DNA of 48,764 bases. Origin: an uncultured Lachnospiraceae bacterium (GTDB lineage Bacteria; Bacillota; Clostridia; Lachnospirales; Anaerotignaceae). Made by a program: the position numbers and the translations under genes. Each line of letters opens with the position of its first letter. The stretch's first letter is position 1. Where the stretch lies: contig CALWSU010000015.1 of assembly GCA_944384295.1 (NCBI GenBank), positions 1 to 48,764 on the forward strand, read 5' to 3'. This document shows positions 25,954-34,623 of this stretch, piece after piece. Below the pieces are notes generated by a model, which was given only the letters and a program-made list of their open reading frames with translations, ran no database searches and had not been told where the DNA came from.

Positions 25954-26383
25954 TGTTATGTAAACAAAAGAACAAAAATATGGCGTATATTGTGCGAAAA
26001 AGAAAAATTTTAGAAATATGGGCAGATACATAAAACAGAAAGACTGTGTATACCTTTTTGTGAATCGTCTGGCAAGCTTTTTTCGTTAAAACATACTTTG
26101 ATTTTCACACATATAGAAAATGATTTTATGCCCCATTGGGATGAGAGCATATTTTTTTATAAACTCGTATAGAAACATATCCTCTATAATACAATCACCA
26201 CTGTATCTCCAGACCTCTAAAGGCAATTTCCCCCACTCCCATTCAAACCATCAAACCAAACCATATAGCAGGATTGCCACTTTCAGCCGAACAAGCTCCA
26301 CCTTGAAAAAAAGCCGTATTTGTAGGATACTGATGATAGTATCGTGTTATGGAAGGAACGAAAAAACACAAGGAGGAAGGTCT
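25954..26383. other. intergenic region at the CotJC breakpoint
   Basis: No gene recognised. It holds the truncation junction of the coat gene and, at its right end, a promoter for the phosphatase. The plus-strand frame that opens at 26120 and runs into the phosphatase gene has no ribosome binding site and is not credible coding sequence. Confidence 0.5.
26303..26331 (+). promoter_or_regulatory. promoter of the phosphatase gene
   Basis: TTGAAA (26303-26308), a 17-base spacer and GATACT (26326-26331) lie about 50 bases before the ATG at 26384. Confidence 0.6.
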
Positions 26384-27103
26384 ATGCAATACATCATTTC
26401 AGACATCCACGGCTGTTATGCGGAATATTTGGAATTGTTGGAAAAAATCCATTTTTCCGATGAAGATGATTTGTATGTACTTGGCGACGCAATGGACAGA
26501 GGTCCAGAGCCGATTCGTGTCATACAGGATATGATGCGTCGTTCCAATGTATTTTATATTCAGGGCAATCATGACGATATGTTTTTGACTATGATTCGTC
26601 ATCTTGCTGTTGAAATCACTTCTGAAACCATACAAAATATCTCAACGGATATATTGATGGCATATCAAAATTGGATCGCAAACGGCGGAGCATCTACAAT
26701 ACAACAATTCTTACAGCTTTCTCAACCGGAACAAAGAGATATTATAGACTATTTGGAAGACGCAAGCTATTATGAAATGTTAGAAAACAAGCATTGTCTG
26801 TACATTCTTGTCCATGCAGGCATTGAACATTTTTCTCCTGAGAAAGAACTGGATACCTATCAGCCGGTAGATTTTCTATGGCATAGACCAGATTACAAGA
26901 AACGCTATTTTCCAAGTGAACGTATTTTTCTTGTCACAGGGCATACGCCTACCCCACTGATTCGGGAAGACCGCAAGCCTTTGATTTATCGCGGCAACGG
27001 TCATATTGCGATTGACTGCGGCTGTGTCTTTGGCGGTATGTTGGCGGCATACTGTATTGAAACAGGCAAGACATATTATGTACACAGCAAACAAAACCCC
27101 TAA
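26384..27103 (+). CDS. PPP-family metallophosphatase (serine/threonine phosphatase or ApaH-like)
   Basis: 239-residue calcineurin-type phosphoesterase. The metal-binding motifs are in order: DIHG (residues 7-10), GDAMDRGP (about 35-42), GNHDD (about 64-68), a histidine in HAGIEHF, and the late VTGHTPT. The compact length and DIHGCYAEYLELLEKI start match bacterial PrpA/PrpE/bis-tetraphosphatase-like enzymes. Substrate cannot be told: phosphoproteins or dinucleotide polyphosphates. AAGGAGG lies 8-9 bases before the ATG. It is transcribed alone. Confidence 0.9.
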   Translation: MQYIISDIHGCYAEYLELLEKIHFSDEDDLYVLGDAMDRGPEPIRVIQDMMRRSNVFYIQGNHDDMFLTMIRHLAVEITSETIQNISTDILMAYQNWIANGGASTIQQFLQLSQPEQRDIIDYLEDASYYEMLENKHCLYILVHAGIEHFSPEKELDTYQPVDFLWHRPDYKKRYFPSERIFLVTGHTPTPLIREDRKPLIYRGNGHIAIDCGCVFGGMLAAYCIETGKTYYVHSKQNP

Positions 27104-27653
27104 GCGAAAAGAAAATAGATGAACAGAAGTAGGAAAAAGATTGATCGGACGGCGTGCAGACAAAAATCTGGGCTTTTCTCTCACGAGTCCAAGAAAGTGC
27201 CTACACCTTCGCAATCTGCTGAAAATCATTTTATAATACCATATATAAACACATGGTTTTTTGTGATACACAAATTCTCATAGAGAACACTACCGCCTAA
27301 CCAAATTTTTCAAAAACACCTCCTAACCACAATGGCATAAGAAACAATACGAACAAAGTAAATTTAGAATGAAAAAAATGATTTGCAAAATCGCTGTTAT
27401 TTTGTTCCATTTCTATGGAAAAATTGTCAACAATCAGCTCTTTATCATGATCTACTGATTCGATATAATAAGTAATGGTTTTTATGATATACCAGAAAGA
27501 AAACAGAAGTTGATAGCACAAGTATCATCATAATCATTTGGGACATGCTACGCAAATTTGCCCACATGCAACGGGTGGTTGACAGGAAACAAACCATAAT
27601 TGGTAGTATGCAACCAGCCTGATATCGTAGTATTTTTATCGGAGGTGTTACAT
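27104..27653. other. 550-base region without a convincing gene
   Basis: A minus-strand frame (27297-27521) could encode a 74-residue protein that ends in a hydrophobic stretch (FTLFVLFLMPLWLGGVF). A second, overlapping minus frame to its right is also hydrophobic and opens opposite the XRE gene. Together they could be one frameshifted membrane-protein gene, but neither has a good ribosome binding site or a recognisable family. Confidence 0.3.
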
Positions 27654-27995
27654 ATGGATTTCGCAGAAAGACTGCAAGAACTGCGTAAGACAGCAGGCTA
27701 TTCACAAGAACAAGTTGCCGAACTGTTAGGGCTGTCCAGACAAGCGATCTCAAAATGGGAAAGTGGACAAGGAAAACCCGAAATCGACAATATCATTAAA
27801 ATGACAGAGATTTATCATGTCAGTACGGATTATATTTTATTAGGGGTTGAAAACAAGTTGACCGTTCCAGAAAAGAAAAAAATGGAAAAAGAATATCGTG
27901 AAGCGATCAAGACGATTTCCATCATAGCGGCAACTGCTATCATTACCGTTCTTTTTATTACTTCACTGTCATTATTGCAAAAATTTGGTTTATAA
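27654..27995 (+). CDS. XRE-family (Cro/CI-type) transcriptional regulator with a C-terminal membrane segment
   Basis: 113 residues. An HTH_3 domain (5-60: RLQELRKTAGYSQEQVAELL, SRQAISKWESGQGKPEIDNI) is followed by a short linker and a hydrophobic helix (about 92-111, TISIIAATAIITVLFITSL). The HTH-plus-one-membrane-helix form is common in Firmicutes and implies a membrane-tethered regulator. GGAGGTG at 27641-27647 supports this ATG. It is 12 bases from the small lipoprotein gene, probably one operon. Confidence 0.92.
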   Translation: MDFAERLQELRKTAGYSQEQVAELLGLSRQAISKWESGQGKPEIDNIIKMTEIYHVSTDYILLGVENKLTVPEKKKMEKEYREAIKTISIIAATAIITVLFITSLSLLQKFGL

Positions 27996-28007
27996 AGGAG
28001 CATAAGC

Positions 28008-28262
28008 ATGAAATTATCAAAGAAAATTAAAAAGATACTTCTTTCTATTTTTATATTGAGTACCATGATAACTACCATGAGCGGCTGTGTGAATAATAAA
28101 AGTTGGGACGATTTGACATTAGAAGAACAGGAAGAAGTACGGCAAACGTATAAAGAGGAAAAACAAGAACTAGAAGAAGAATTGTCTGAAGATACACTAG
28201 AAAATCACTTTGCAAAATACATTCTGGATAAAGTGGAACAAGGCATAGAATATCAAGATTAA
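28008..28262 (+). CDS. small lipoprotein
   Basis: 84 residues: signal peptide with lipobox TMSGC (Cys about residue 27), then a short, strongly acidic, helical mature part (LTLEEQEEVRQTYKEEKQEL). AAAGGAG precedes the ATG. No family recognised. Close spacing to the XRE gene suggests the two form a unit, perhaps with the lipoprotein as sensor or effector of the regulator; this is inference. Confidence 0.8.
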   Translation: MKLSKKIKKILLSIFILSTMITTMSGCVNNKSWDDLTLEEQEEVRQTYKEEKQELEEELSEDTLENHFAKYILDKVEQGIEYQD

Positions 28263-28626
28263 ATTCGTTTTCTCTAAATCATGAGAAACTATATGTAAAT
28301 GTATTGTAGCTTCCTTTATGCATGGCGAATCAAACCCATCCATTCATTGGGATAGCTTTTATTGGGATATGTTACAAATAGACCACCAAAGTATCTTTTT
28401 ATATATACGATTGGTATCATATCTTGTTTCTTTCACATTGCATAACGCATCATGAAAGGAGAGCCGACAATTCCTTAGTTTCTGAGTGAAATCCAAGAAA
28501 AATCGCTCTCCTTCCTTTTTTCACTTATTTTCACACAGTTGGTATACAGCAAATCAGACTGATGCTTTAGCAAATATCTGATTCTATCAAAATATCAATA
28601 TAATAACAAAACCAACACCCTCTTTC
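28263..28626. other. intergenic region between the accessory block and the small lipoprotein gene
   Basis: No gene seen. AAGGAGAGC (28456-28464) faces GCTCTCCTT (28505-28513) followed by CCTTTTTT, a possible plus-strand terminator with a long 40-base loop. Confidence 0.4.
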
Positions 28627-29220
28627 TTATTTCACCAATTTATAAAAACTACTCCGTTTCAAACCCGTTTGCCGCATCGCTTCTTTTGCCGTAATTTCTC
28701 CGTTTTTCCACTGTCCTACCACCGTATCAAAATTTTCAGGTATGGCAATTTTCGGTCTGCCCAGATGTCTGCCTGCTAACTTCGCCGCCGCAATACCTTC
28801 CCGCTGTCTTGCACGAATCAACTCCCGTTCCTGCTGTGCCATACTGGACAACACTTCGATCAATATATGATGGATCATTTCCAGCAACCATTCTTGCCCT
28901 TCGGGTACTTGTACCATAGAAGTAGGCAGATCCAGTATCATCAATCGTATGCCATTTTTCTGAAACCATTCCAATTCCTTTTTGATATCGTCTTTCTTTC
29001 TGGAAAGCCGATCCAAAGATTTGATATAAAGTGTATCTCCACATCGAAGTCCCAAAGGTCCCTTCAATGCCTGATATCCCGGACGATTCAGGTCTTTCCC
29101 TGACTGTTTATCTACTACAATATTTTCTTCTGGCACATACTTTTTCAACGCGAACAGTTGTCTATCCAAATTTTGTTCTTTGGAACTGACGCGCGCGTAG
29201 CCCATCGTTTTATTTTCCAT
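28627..29220 (-). CDS. small serine recombinase (resolvase/invertase family), first
   Basis: 197 residues. N-terminal resolvase catalytic domain (1-140): GYARVSS with the nucleophilic serine at 12, KQSGKDLNRPGYQAL, and SLDRLSR arginines; then the long helix [22 protein letters not shown]-terminal helix-turn-helix (about 155-197, GEITAKEAMRQTGLKRSSFY) follows. It is expected to cut and rejoin paired DNA sites as a resolvase or invertase. It is related to the second small recombinase at 38908 (similar length, motif order and C-terminal HTH). Both lie in the same orientation at the two edges of the accessory block. Confidence 0.93.
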   Translation of the reverse strand: MENKTMGYARVSSKEQNLDRQLFALKKYVPEENIVVDKQSGKDLNRPGYQALKGPLGLRCGDTLYIKSLDRLSRKKDDIKKELEWFQKNGIRLMILDLPTSMVQVPEGQEWLLEMIHHILIEVLSSMAQQERELIRARQREGIAAAKLAGRHLGRPKIAIPENFDTVVGQWKNGEITAKEAMRQTGLKRSSFYKLVK

Positions 29221-29385
29221 ATTTTTTGCCTCCTATTCAAAAAAGTCATGTATTTTTCGGATATATCCAAAAAGTCAAAACCAACATTTTAGGATATTTT
29301 TTTGCTGAGATTTGGGCTGTTTTTCTATATCCACAAACGTCTACCTTTTTGGACAATTTTTGATTGTATGGATTTGATATAGAAC
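29221..29385. promoter_or_regulatory. repeat-rich upstream region of the first recombinase (possible crossover site)
   Basis: It contains AAAAAGTCA twice in direct orientation (about 29243 and 29269) around a GGATATATCC palindrome, and several related TTTTTGG/CCAAAAA segments. Resolvase crossover sites usually lie directly upstream of the gene, as here. Sub-site structure is not resolved. Confidence 0.35.
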
Positions 29386-29419
29386 AAAAAAGGCGATGTA
29401 TCACTACACCGCCTTTTTT
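29386..29419 (-). terminator. Rho-independent terminator of the HipA-like gene
   Basis: AAAAAAGGCGATGTA and TACACCGCCTTTTTT pair around 4 bases (one G-T), with T-runs on both strands. Confidence 0.85.
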
Positions 29420-29428
29420 CTCTATTTC

Positions 29429-30526
29429 CTATTTACAATGTTGTCTTAAAAGTTCCCATCTACGCATCAACATATCGTAATCTTTTTCCCTGCCATCAAA
29501 CCAATCTTTTTGTATCTCAGCTACTTGATGCATACCGATTTTTTTTACGGCTTCCAAAGCCGCTTCTTTTTGTGTCATACGCAAGGGCATGACTGTTTGA
29601 CAATTCGCCCCTTCTATATCCTCGTACGACTGAAACGACAAATTGAAATCCATCAAGGGATGCAATGCAATCGGTTTATTTTTTTTATTATCCACCAGAA
29701 ATCCCCAATTCCCCCAATGACGATCCACATTACCAATCAAATAATCTAATAGATTCATCATATAATAAGAATATCCATCCAATTTTAAAATATATTGGAT
29801 AGGGTCGATTTCATGATTGACTGCATATATTTCAAAAGCCTCTCTGGAAACGATAGAAAACTCTTTTGTTGTCATAATGTCACTGACTGAAACAAGCTCT
29901 CCATCATATTCTCCTAAAACATATTTGACTTGTTTACAATCAAAACACTGACAAACCTTACTTGCTAAAACTTCATTCTCTACAATCTCTTTCCCACCAT
30001 CTTTATATAGCTGGAAATGCTCCTTTTTTCTAATCCATGCTTTTGGATAACATCCATTGGTTGCCAAATCTTTTGCAAGTTCTTTTTCTAAATGCTGATT
30101 ATGAATGGTAAGCTGTTTTCCTCTTAAAGAAACATCTACCAACGCATTATCCAAATGATTTTCATATAAATTGACTTCTGCAAATGAAATTTTTTCTTTT
30201 TTCTGACGTACCCAATAAATATCTGTCAAAGACAAACAACGATATGACAAGGCAATGCTGGCACGTTCTTTATCTGTAAATGCCTGAGAAACGCCAATGC
30301 TATTCAAAATGGCTTTTGCATATTGACGATCTAGCGTCAAAATCCTACTAGCACACCAATACTGAAAATTCGTCACATTGTTTACCAAAATATCAATATC
30401 ATTTTCCGTTACTTCTAAGTATAAATTAAAGGGCATAAAACTTTTATAGTATATTTTACAATGTCCCTGTGTATCGATCCAAGCGACCTTTCTATCTCCG
30501 TGCATAATCTCATACACAATTTTCAT
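29429..30526 (-). CDS. HipA-like protein kinase-fold protein
   Basis: 365 residues. The C-terminal half has the HipA/CtkA kinase signature: GNVDRHWGNWGF (about 265-276; catalytic Asp and metal Asn) and LHPLMDFN (about 288-295; metal-binding Asp). The N-terminal 200 residues are not recognised. HipA-type kinases phosphorylate tRNA synthetases or other targets and often serve as toxins with a HipB partner; no HipB-like gene is adjacent. The start at 30526 has AAGGCGG 8 bases upstream and an extended -10 promoter of its own. It lies downstream of the amidoligase operon on the same strand. Confidence 0.82.
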   Translation of the reverse strand: MKIVYEIMHGDRKVAWIDTQGHCKIYYKSFMPFNLYLEVTENDIDILVNNVTNFQYWCASRILTLDRQYAKAILNSIGVSQAFTDKERASIALSYRCLSLTDIYWVRQKKEKISFAEVNLYENHLDNALVDVSLRGKQLTIHNQHLEKELAKDLATNGCYPKAWIRKKEHFQLYKDGGKEIVENEVLASKVCQCFDCKQVKYVLGEYDGELVSVSDIMTTKEFSIVSREAFEIYAVNHEIDPIQYILKLDGYSYYMMNLLDYLIGNVDRHWGNWGFLVDNKKNKPIALHPLMDFNLSFQSYEDIEGANCQTVMPLRMTQKEAALEAVKKIGMHQVAEIQKDWFDGREKDYDMLMRRWELLRQHCK

Positions 30527-30554
30527 ACCTCTCACCGCCTTTTATTCTGTATGG

Positions 30555-30563
30555 ATTATACCA
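30555..30563 (-). promoter_or_regulatory. extended -10 promoter of the HipA-like gene
   Basis: TGGTATAAT on the minus strand, 29 bases before the start codon. No good -35, as is common for extended -10 promoters. Confidence 0.5.
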
Positions 30564-30636
30564 CATATTTGGAAAGAATATCCAGAATGACATTATAAAA
30601 TGCCTTTTTCAAACATTTTTGCCGATTGGAACATAT

Positions 30637-31635
30637 TTAGACATATCCCAGTTCCATCAATTCCTCTACATACTCTCGCAATATCTCAGGGGAATATAAT
30701 AATGTTTCGATTTCTTCCTCTGTAAAACCATTTTGATAAAGATACAATATCTCCTCCTCCGAAATACCAACATTGACCGCGTAATCTATTAAGATTTCCA
30801 GATAAACACCATACTCTGTACATTTTGTGGTACTATGTTTGAAAGGTGTGACCTTCCAATCATATCCATAGCCGACACCACAACCATACAAGAAAGTATC
30901 ATAGTAATCTAGTTTCTTTGTGTCAAAAGACGCACGGCTCTGTGTTCCATCTGCCTGTAATATCAGAATATCACCTTGCTTTATTTTCACCTCTTTATGC
31001 GGATAGCGGAGAAAACCTGCTTTTTTCAATCCTTTCTTTAAAATCTCTTTTGTAGAAGCATAGATATAAAATCCCATCTTCTCAAAATGGTAAAGCACAA
31101 GCGGATTATTCCCCTTCACCAAATACAAAGTATTCTGTTCATCTAACACTGTAAAACAAAAAGAGCCTTCTACTTCTTCTGCCATTTTCTGAATGGCTTG
31201 CAAAGTGAAGGCTCCTGTTTTTTCAATCATCTGTACCGCTACATAACTATCTGTTTCAATCTGGGTTACAGGCAAGTGAAATGCCTTGCGCAGTTTCTTT
31301 TCATTACAAAGAACACCATTATGCGCAAGTGCAAAAGCAGTATTCTCACAACACCCATAAAATGGATGGTTGTTGTCGTTTCTTTTTGCATTGCCTTTGG
31401 TTGTAAGTCTGGTATGCCCCATCACAACATTGACACCTGCGGGAATTTTTTGGCGAAAATTATGTGCAGGTAATGGCTTTTTATGGATTTCCAGATGTCC
31501 ATTTTGGTTGTATGCAATACCTGTCGCATCTGTACCACGTTGTTCACAGGCAATGGAAAGCTGTCGCAACAGTTGATTTTTTTGTACTAAAGATAAGTTT
31601 TGTTTATAATCTAAAATTCCATAAAGACAACACAT
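30637..31635 (-). CDS. class II (Ntn-type) glutamine amidotransferase
   Basis: 332 residues. The N-terminal half is a GATase-II domain that releases ammonia from glutamine: MCCLYGILD with the nucleophile at Cys2, RGTDATGIA, MGHTRLTTKG, ALAHNGVLCN and ETDSY. The C-terminal 100 residues are unrecognised. Of two adjacent ATGs, the second (31635) is chosen because it leaves the catalytic cysteine at the mature N-terminus. It overlaps the amidoligase stop. In published comparative work, amidoligase/GATase-II pairs are proposed to modify peptides or proteins; the target here is unknown. Confidence 0.9.
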   Translation of the reverse strand: MCCLYGILDYKQNLSLVQKNQLLRQLSIACEQRGTDATGIAYNQNGHLEIHKKPLPAHNFRQKIPAGVNVVMGHTRLTTKGNAKRNDNNHPFYGCCENTAFALAHNGVLCNEKKLRKAFHLPVTQIETDSYVAVQMIEKTGAFTLQAIQKMAEEVEGSFCFTVLDEQNTLYLVKGNNPLVLYHFEKMGFYIYASTKEILKKGLKKAGFLRYPHKEVKIKQGDILILQADGTQSRASFDTKKLDYYDTFLYGCGVGYGYDWKVTPFKHSTTKCTEYGVYLEILIDYAVNVGISEEEILYLYQNGFTEEEIETLLYSPEILREYVEELMELGYV

Positions 31636-32726
31636 CATACTTCCTCCTCATCAATCTGTACTGGTTCATTGATATACAACTGACGTTCTTTTAAATAAGT
31701 AATCAACTGCGGTTCTGTAATCTGAGAAACAAACCGCCACCAGCTCAATGCTTGCAGTTCTTGCTCAGAATAAAAAATCGCTACTTTACAAATTTTTTCA
31801 ACCATTTGTAAAGTAGCGATCAATGTATTATATTTGAGTGTGCCACGCCACATGCGAAATTCAATAGTATTTGCATTTTGTAAATTGATGCAAGCATATC
31901 GCCCAATACCAGAACTTTTGGCATGATCCAATACCTGCTCTGGTTTCGCTTGAAACCCATAACGCGCTGCCCAATGATCCATCTGTCCTTGTGTGCGTCT
32001 GGAAAAACGCAACAATTCTTCCCAATATTTCTCTACCAAAAACAATACTTTTGCAATATTTTCTTCTTGCTTTGCATATGTTGCACCAAAGAAAGTTCTG
32101 TTTACATGGCAGTGCAAACCACAAGTACCAGACTTATGGGAACGATAGCCTAAAGAAAGTGCTTTTTTCGTCAAAGCCTGCCATGGCATTTCTTCCATAT
32201 GGTACTGTAATGTCATAGGATGTGTAACGATTTCAAAGCCTTCCTCTAAAGAACCGTCTGTTTTGATATAGATTCTGGTACCTTTTTCGTTGGCAATCTG
32301 TGTCAATATCTTTGCATTTCTGCGATTACAGCCACCATCATCCAATTCCAGTTCAACACCAAGAAACAAGTTGTCTGTGTCACCATAAAATATGGGTTCT
32401 GGTTTATAGTTATAATGATAAATCGATCCATTCTCAATACAATCGTCACATAACATGCGATCTTGTGCATCATAATGCACATTGTCTTGATGAATCACTC
32501 TGCCACATTCCTCACAATGGGTATAATAGTCATCAAAACAATGCATACAAAGTGTATGTTCTCCTGTCACACACGTCGCACGAAAAATACGAGTACCACA
32601 TTCTTCACAAAATGTTGTCAATTCGTCTAAACAATCGTAACACAATGTTCTATCATCCATATAATAAACTTCATCAATCCCACAATGACAGCCACATACG
32701 GAACAATAAATTTTATTTTCATACAT
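31635..32726 (-). CDS. amidoligase-family protein (glutamine synthetase-like ligase) with N-terminal zinc-binding repeats
   Basis: 363 residues. Residues 8-96 hold three to four CxxC pairs (CSVCG, CYDC, CEECG, CMHC, CEECG, CDDC), which look like zinc ribbons or treble-clef repeats. Residues about 120-340 match the Amidoligase_2 family: GVELELDDG (123-131), KTDGSLEEGFEIVTHP (155-170), CGLHCHVNR (202-210) and IEFRMWRGTLK. The family makes amide bonds between carboxyl and amine groups using ATP. GAGAGGAGG precedes the ATG. The middle of a DUF960 / amidoligase / GATase operon. Confidence 0.9.
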   Translation of the reverse strand: MYENKIYCSVCGCHCGIDEVYYMDDRTLCYDCLDELTTFCEECGTRIFRATCVTGEHTLCMHCFDDYYTHCEECGRVIHQDNVHYDAQDRMLCDDCIENGSIYHYNYKPEPIFYGDTDNLFLGVELELDDGGCNRRNAKILTQIANEKGTRIYIKTDGSLEEGFEIVTHPMTLQYHMEEMPWQALTKKALSLGYRSHKSGTCGLHCHVNRTFFGATYAKQEENIAKVLFLVEKYWEELLRFSRRTQGQMDHWAARYGFQAKPEQVLDHAKSSGIGRYACINLQNANTIEFRMWRGTLKYNTLIATLQMVEKICKVAIFYSEQELQALSWWRFVSQITEPQLITYLKERQLYINEPVQIDEEEV

Positions 32727-32740
32727 GTTTTTTCCTCCTC

Positions 32741-33037
32741 TCAATATTCCTCTGCCAACAACATTGTCGCATGGGTTTCATCATCAATGATATAAACCTT
32801 TTCTTTGAAATCCTGATCCACCGAACAAACCACAAATACAGTGTTTTCATAAGGCGGTACTTCTTGCTTATGACAAATGGAAACACCTTTGCTATCACCC
32901 TGCAATTCAAAGATTTGCAGATAATCTGGATCATCCATAATATCCACCATACACCAGAGCAGAATCTGTATGTCTTGTGGGATACGTGCATCAACTCCAG
33001 CTGTCAGGAACCTTTGATTTTGAAATCGTTTTTTCAT
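32741..33037 (-). CDS. DUF960-family protein
   Basis: 98 residues matching the DUF960 pattern (KKRFQNQRFLTAGVDARIPQ, ILLWCMVDIM, DYLQIFEL, HKQEVPPYENTV). Function is unknown. Members are frequent in plasmids and integrative elements of Firmicutes. GTAGGAGG precedes the ATG, and it ends 14 bases before the amidoligase start. It is the first gene of that operon and is preceded by the structured leader at 33061. Confidence 0.88.
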   Translation of the reverse strand: MKKRFQNQRFLTAGVDARIPQDIQILLWCMVDIMDDPDYLQIFELQGDSKGVSICHKQEVPPYENTVFVVCSVDQDFKEKVYIIDDETHATMLLAEEY

Positions 33038-33060
33038 TGTAATCTCCTCCTACTTGTAGA

Positions 33061-33125
33061 AATAAAAAGAACCCGTAGGCGTAAACCTACGGGCTGGTGA
33101 TGACTCATCCATAGAATAATATATA
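33061..33125 (-). promoter_or_regulatory. structured leader / terminator hairpin before the DUF960 operon
   Basis: On the minus strand an AT-rich TATATATTATTC (33114-33125) is followed by a small hairpin (GATG-CATC), a strong one (33072-33079 with 33086-33093) and TTCTTTTTATTT. It may terminate transcription from the zinc-ribbon genes upstream. It could also be an attenuator, since only about 25 bases separate it from the DUF960 start. A similarly organised segment occurs at 39641. Confidence 0.55.
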
Positions 33126-33218
33126 ATTGAAATGTTTTATTACACGCTAGATATAATCGTTTTACATGAATTCATATAATTTGTATTGCTTTATTCTTAT
33201 CTGATTTAGGAAGTTCCT

Positions 33219-34568
33219 TCATGATACGTCGTTCCGTTCGGAGAACTGTAAAAGAATATGTATATACTCTAGACATTCCATCATTAAAGAGTATACTTTA
33301 TCATCAACCACATAGATTTCCCACTTTGGAGCAATATCAATAGTATATATTGTGCTGTTTTTATCATAACTTATGGATGTTGTGACTTTTTTAAAGTTAT
33401 CCCAAGAAATCCTTCTTACAATAGTTTCTTCCTCATCTAAAACAAAAGAATAGATGTAATTTGTTCCTAAGATGATACCTCCATCTAAAATGGCAGCATT
33501 ATAACTGATTCTTCCAAATTGAAGGCATAAAATATTTTCGGATTGCGGAATACCGAACTCTTCATATAATTCTGATAAATCGTGTTCCCCATAGTCTTTT
33601 TTGTATACTTTCATACTTGCTTCAGATATATAACGAACGGAAGGAAATCTAAATAATGCATAAGATATCACAACAGAAATAAAATGATAGTTTTTATTTT
33701 CATCAAGATATTGTTTGAAGTCCAAGAGCAATTCCATATTGTCTTTTGCGTCAACATCTGCCTTATATATACTGGGAAACCCATCTCTTCCAATAGGGAC
33801 GGATTCACCTGGATCAGCTTTTTTCCAATGGCATAAAGGCAATCTTCTCTTTTTAAATCCTGCTGTATGGATCATTTGTAATAATAGAATCAAGCTTCTC
33901 ACAAATTCCTCTAATGCATAGATATCATCTTCTCTTATAAACATATTATTTTTTGCTACCACTGTATTATTAATCAGGATACTATCCCTTGTGACATCAA
34001 ATGCACATATATTCATGACATTGATTACGCCTTCATTGCCATTGTCTATAAAAATGAGTTCTTTTGAGGTAAATATGATACTGTTTTCTTGAATCAGTGT
34101 TAGGTAGGCTAAAAACAAGTTACCATCTTCTTCATAGTATTCATCCTTGGTGTTTTCTGAGAATTGATGAATATTTTTTTTCAGCATTTTATTATTACAT
34201 GTTTCCAGCAACTCGTTTATGAAGTATGGCAAATACCACTTTCTATCTAAAGCGGTGTAGGGCGTTTGTAAGCCGTATTGTTTTTCTTTTTCTATATCCA
34301 TGGAGATCTTTCTAAAATTTAAGCTCAGAGATGGTTGGTCTTTTAATAGACAAACATAAGAGTAGCTATCTATTTGGCTCCAATCTATATTTGAAAAAAC
34401 TTTATCATAAAAGAACATAAAGTCATTTATCCGTATCTCTTTATATTTCATCCAATGAGCTTTTGAAATTGTTTCTTTCTCAGGAAACGACTTCAATTTT
34501 CGATTTCCACATAAAGGACAAAATTCCAGATTATCGCCTATTGTGTTTTTACATTGGGGACAAATCAT
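33219..34568 (-). CDS. zinc-ribbon protein of unknown function
   Basis: 449 residues. N-terminal zinc ribbon (CPQCK-X9-CPLCG, residues 3-20), then a large soluble region with no family recognised. It contains beta-rich segments such as NSIIFTSKELIFIDNGNEGV and EIYVVDDKVYSLMMECLEYI, reminiscent of PH-like modules. No signal peptide or membrane helix is seen. AAAGGTG lies 9 bases before the ATG at 34568; the in-frame GTG at 34580 overlaps that site. It is the last of a run of four codirectional genes of similar style, 55 bases after the next one. Confidence 0.82.
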   Translation of the reverse strand: MICPQCKNTIGDNLEFCPLCGNRKLKSFPEKETISKAHWMKYKEIRINDFMFFYDKVFSNIDWSQIDSYSYVCLLKDQPSLSLNFRKISMDIEKEKQYGLQTPYTALDRKWYLPYFINELLETCNNKMLKKNIHQFSENTKDEYYEEDGNLFLAYLTLIQENSIIFTSKELIFIDNGNEGVINVMNICAFDVTRDSILINNTVVAKNNMFIREDDIYALEEFVRSLILLLQMIHTAGFKKRRLPLCHWKKADPGESVPIGRDGFPSIYKADVDAKDNMELLLDFKQYLDENKNYHFISVVISYALFRFPSVRYISEASMKVYKKDYGEHDLSELYEEFGIPQSENILCLQFGRISYNAAILDGGIILGTNYIYSFVLDEEETIVRRISWDNFKKVTTSISYDKNSTIYTIDIAPKWEIYVVDDKVYSLMMECLEYIHILLQFSERNDVS

Positions 34569-34623
34569 AATCTTACGCACCTTTCTACCTTATCTAATAG
34601 TATAATTGTTTTAAAATCAATGA

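Noticed and set aside
26120..26383. N-terminal extension of the phosphatase frame
   Set aside because: No ribosome binding site, low-complexity translation, and the conserved protein begins exactly at the ATG at 26384 behind AAGGAGG.
27577..27611. TTGACA upstream of the XRE gene as a promoter
   Set aside because: No -10 hexamer at a suitable spacing (16-18 bases); the nearest TAGTAT is too far.
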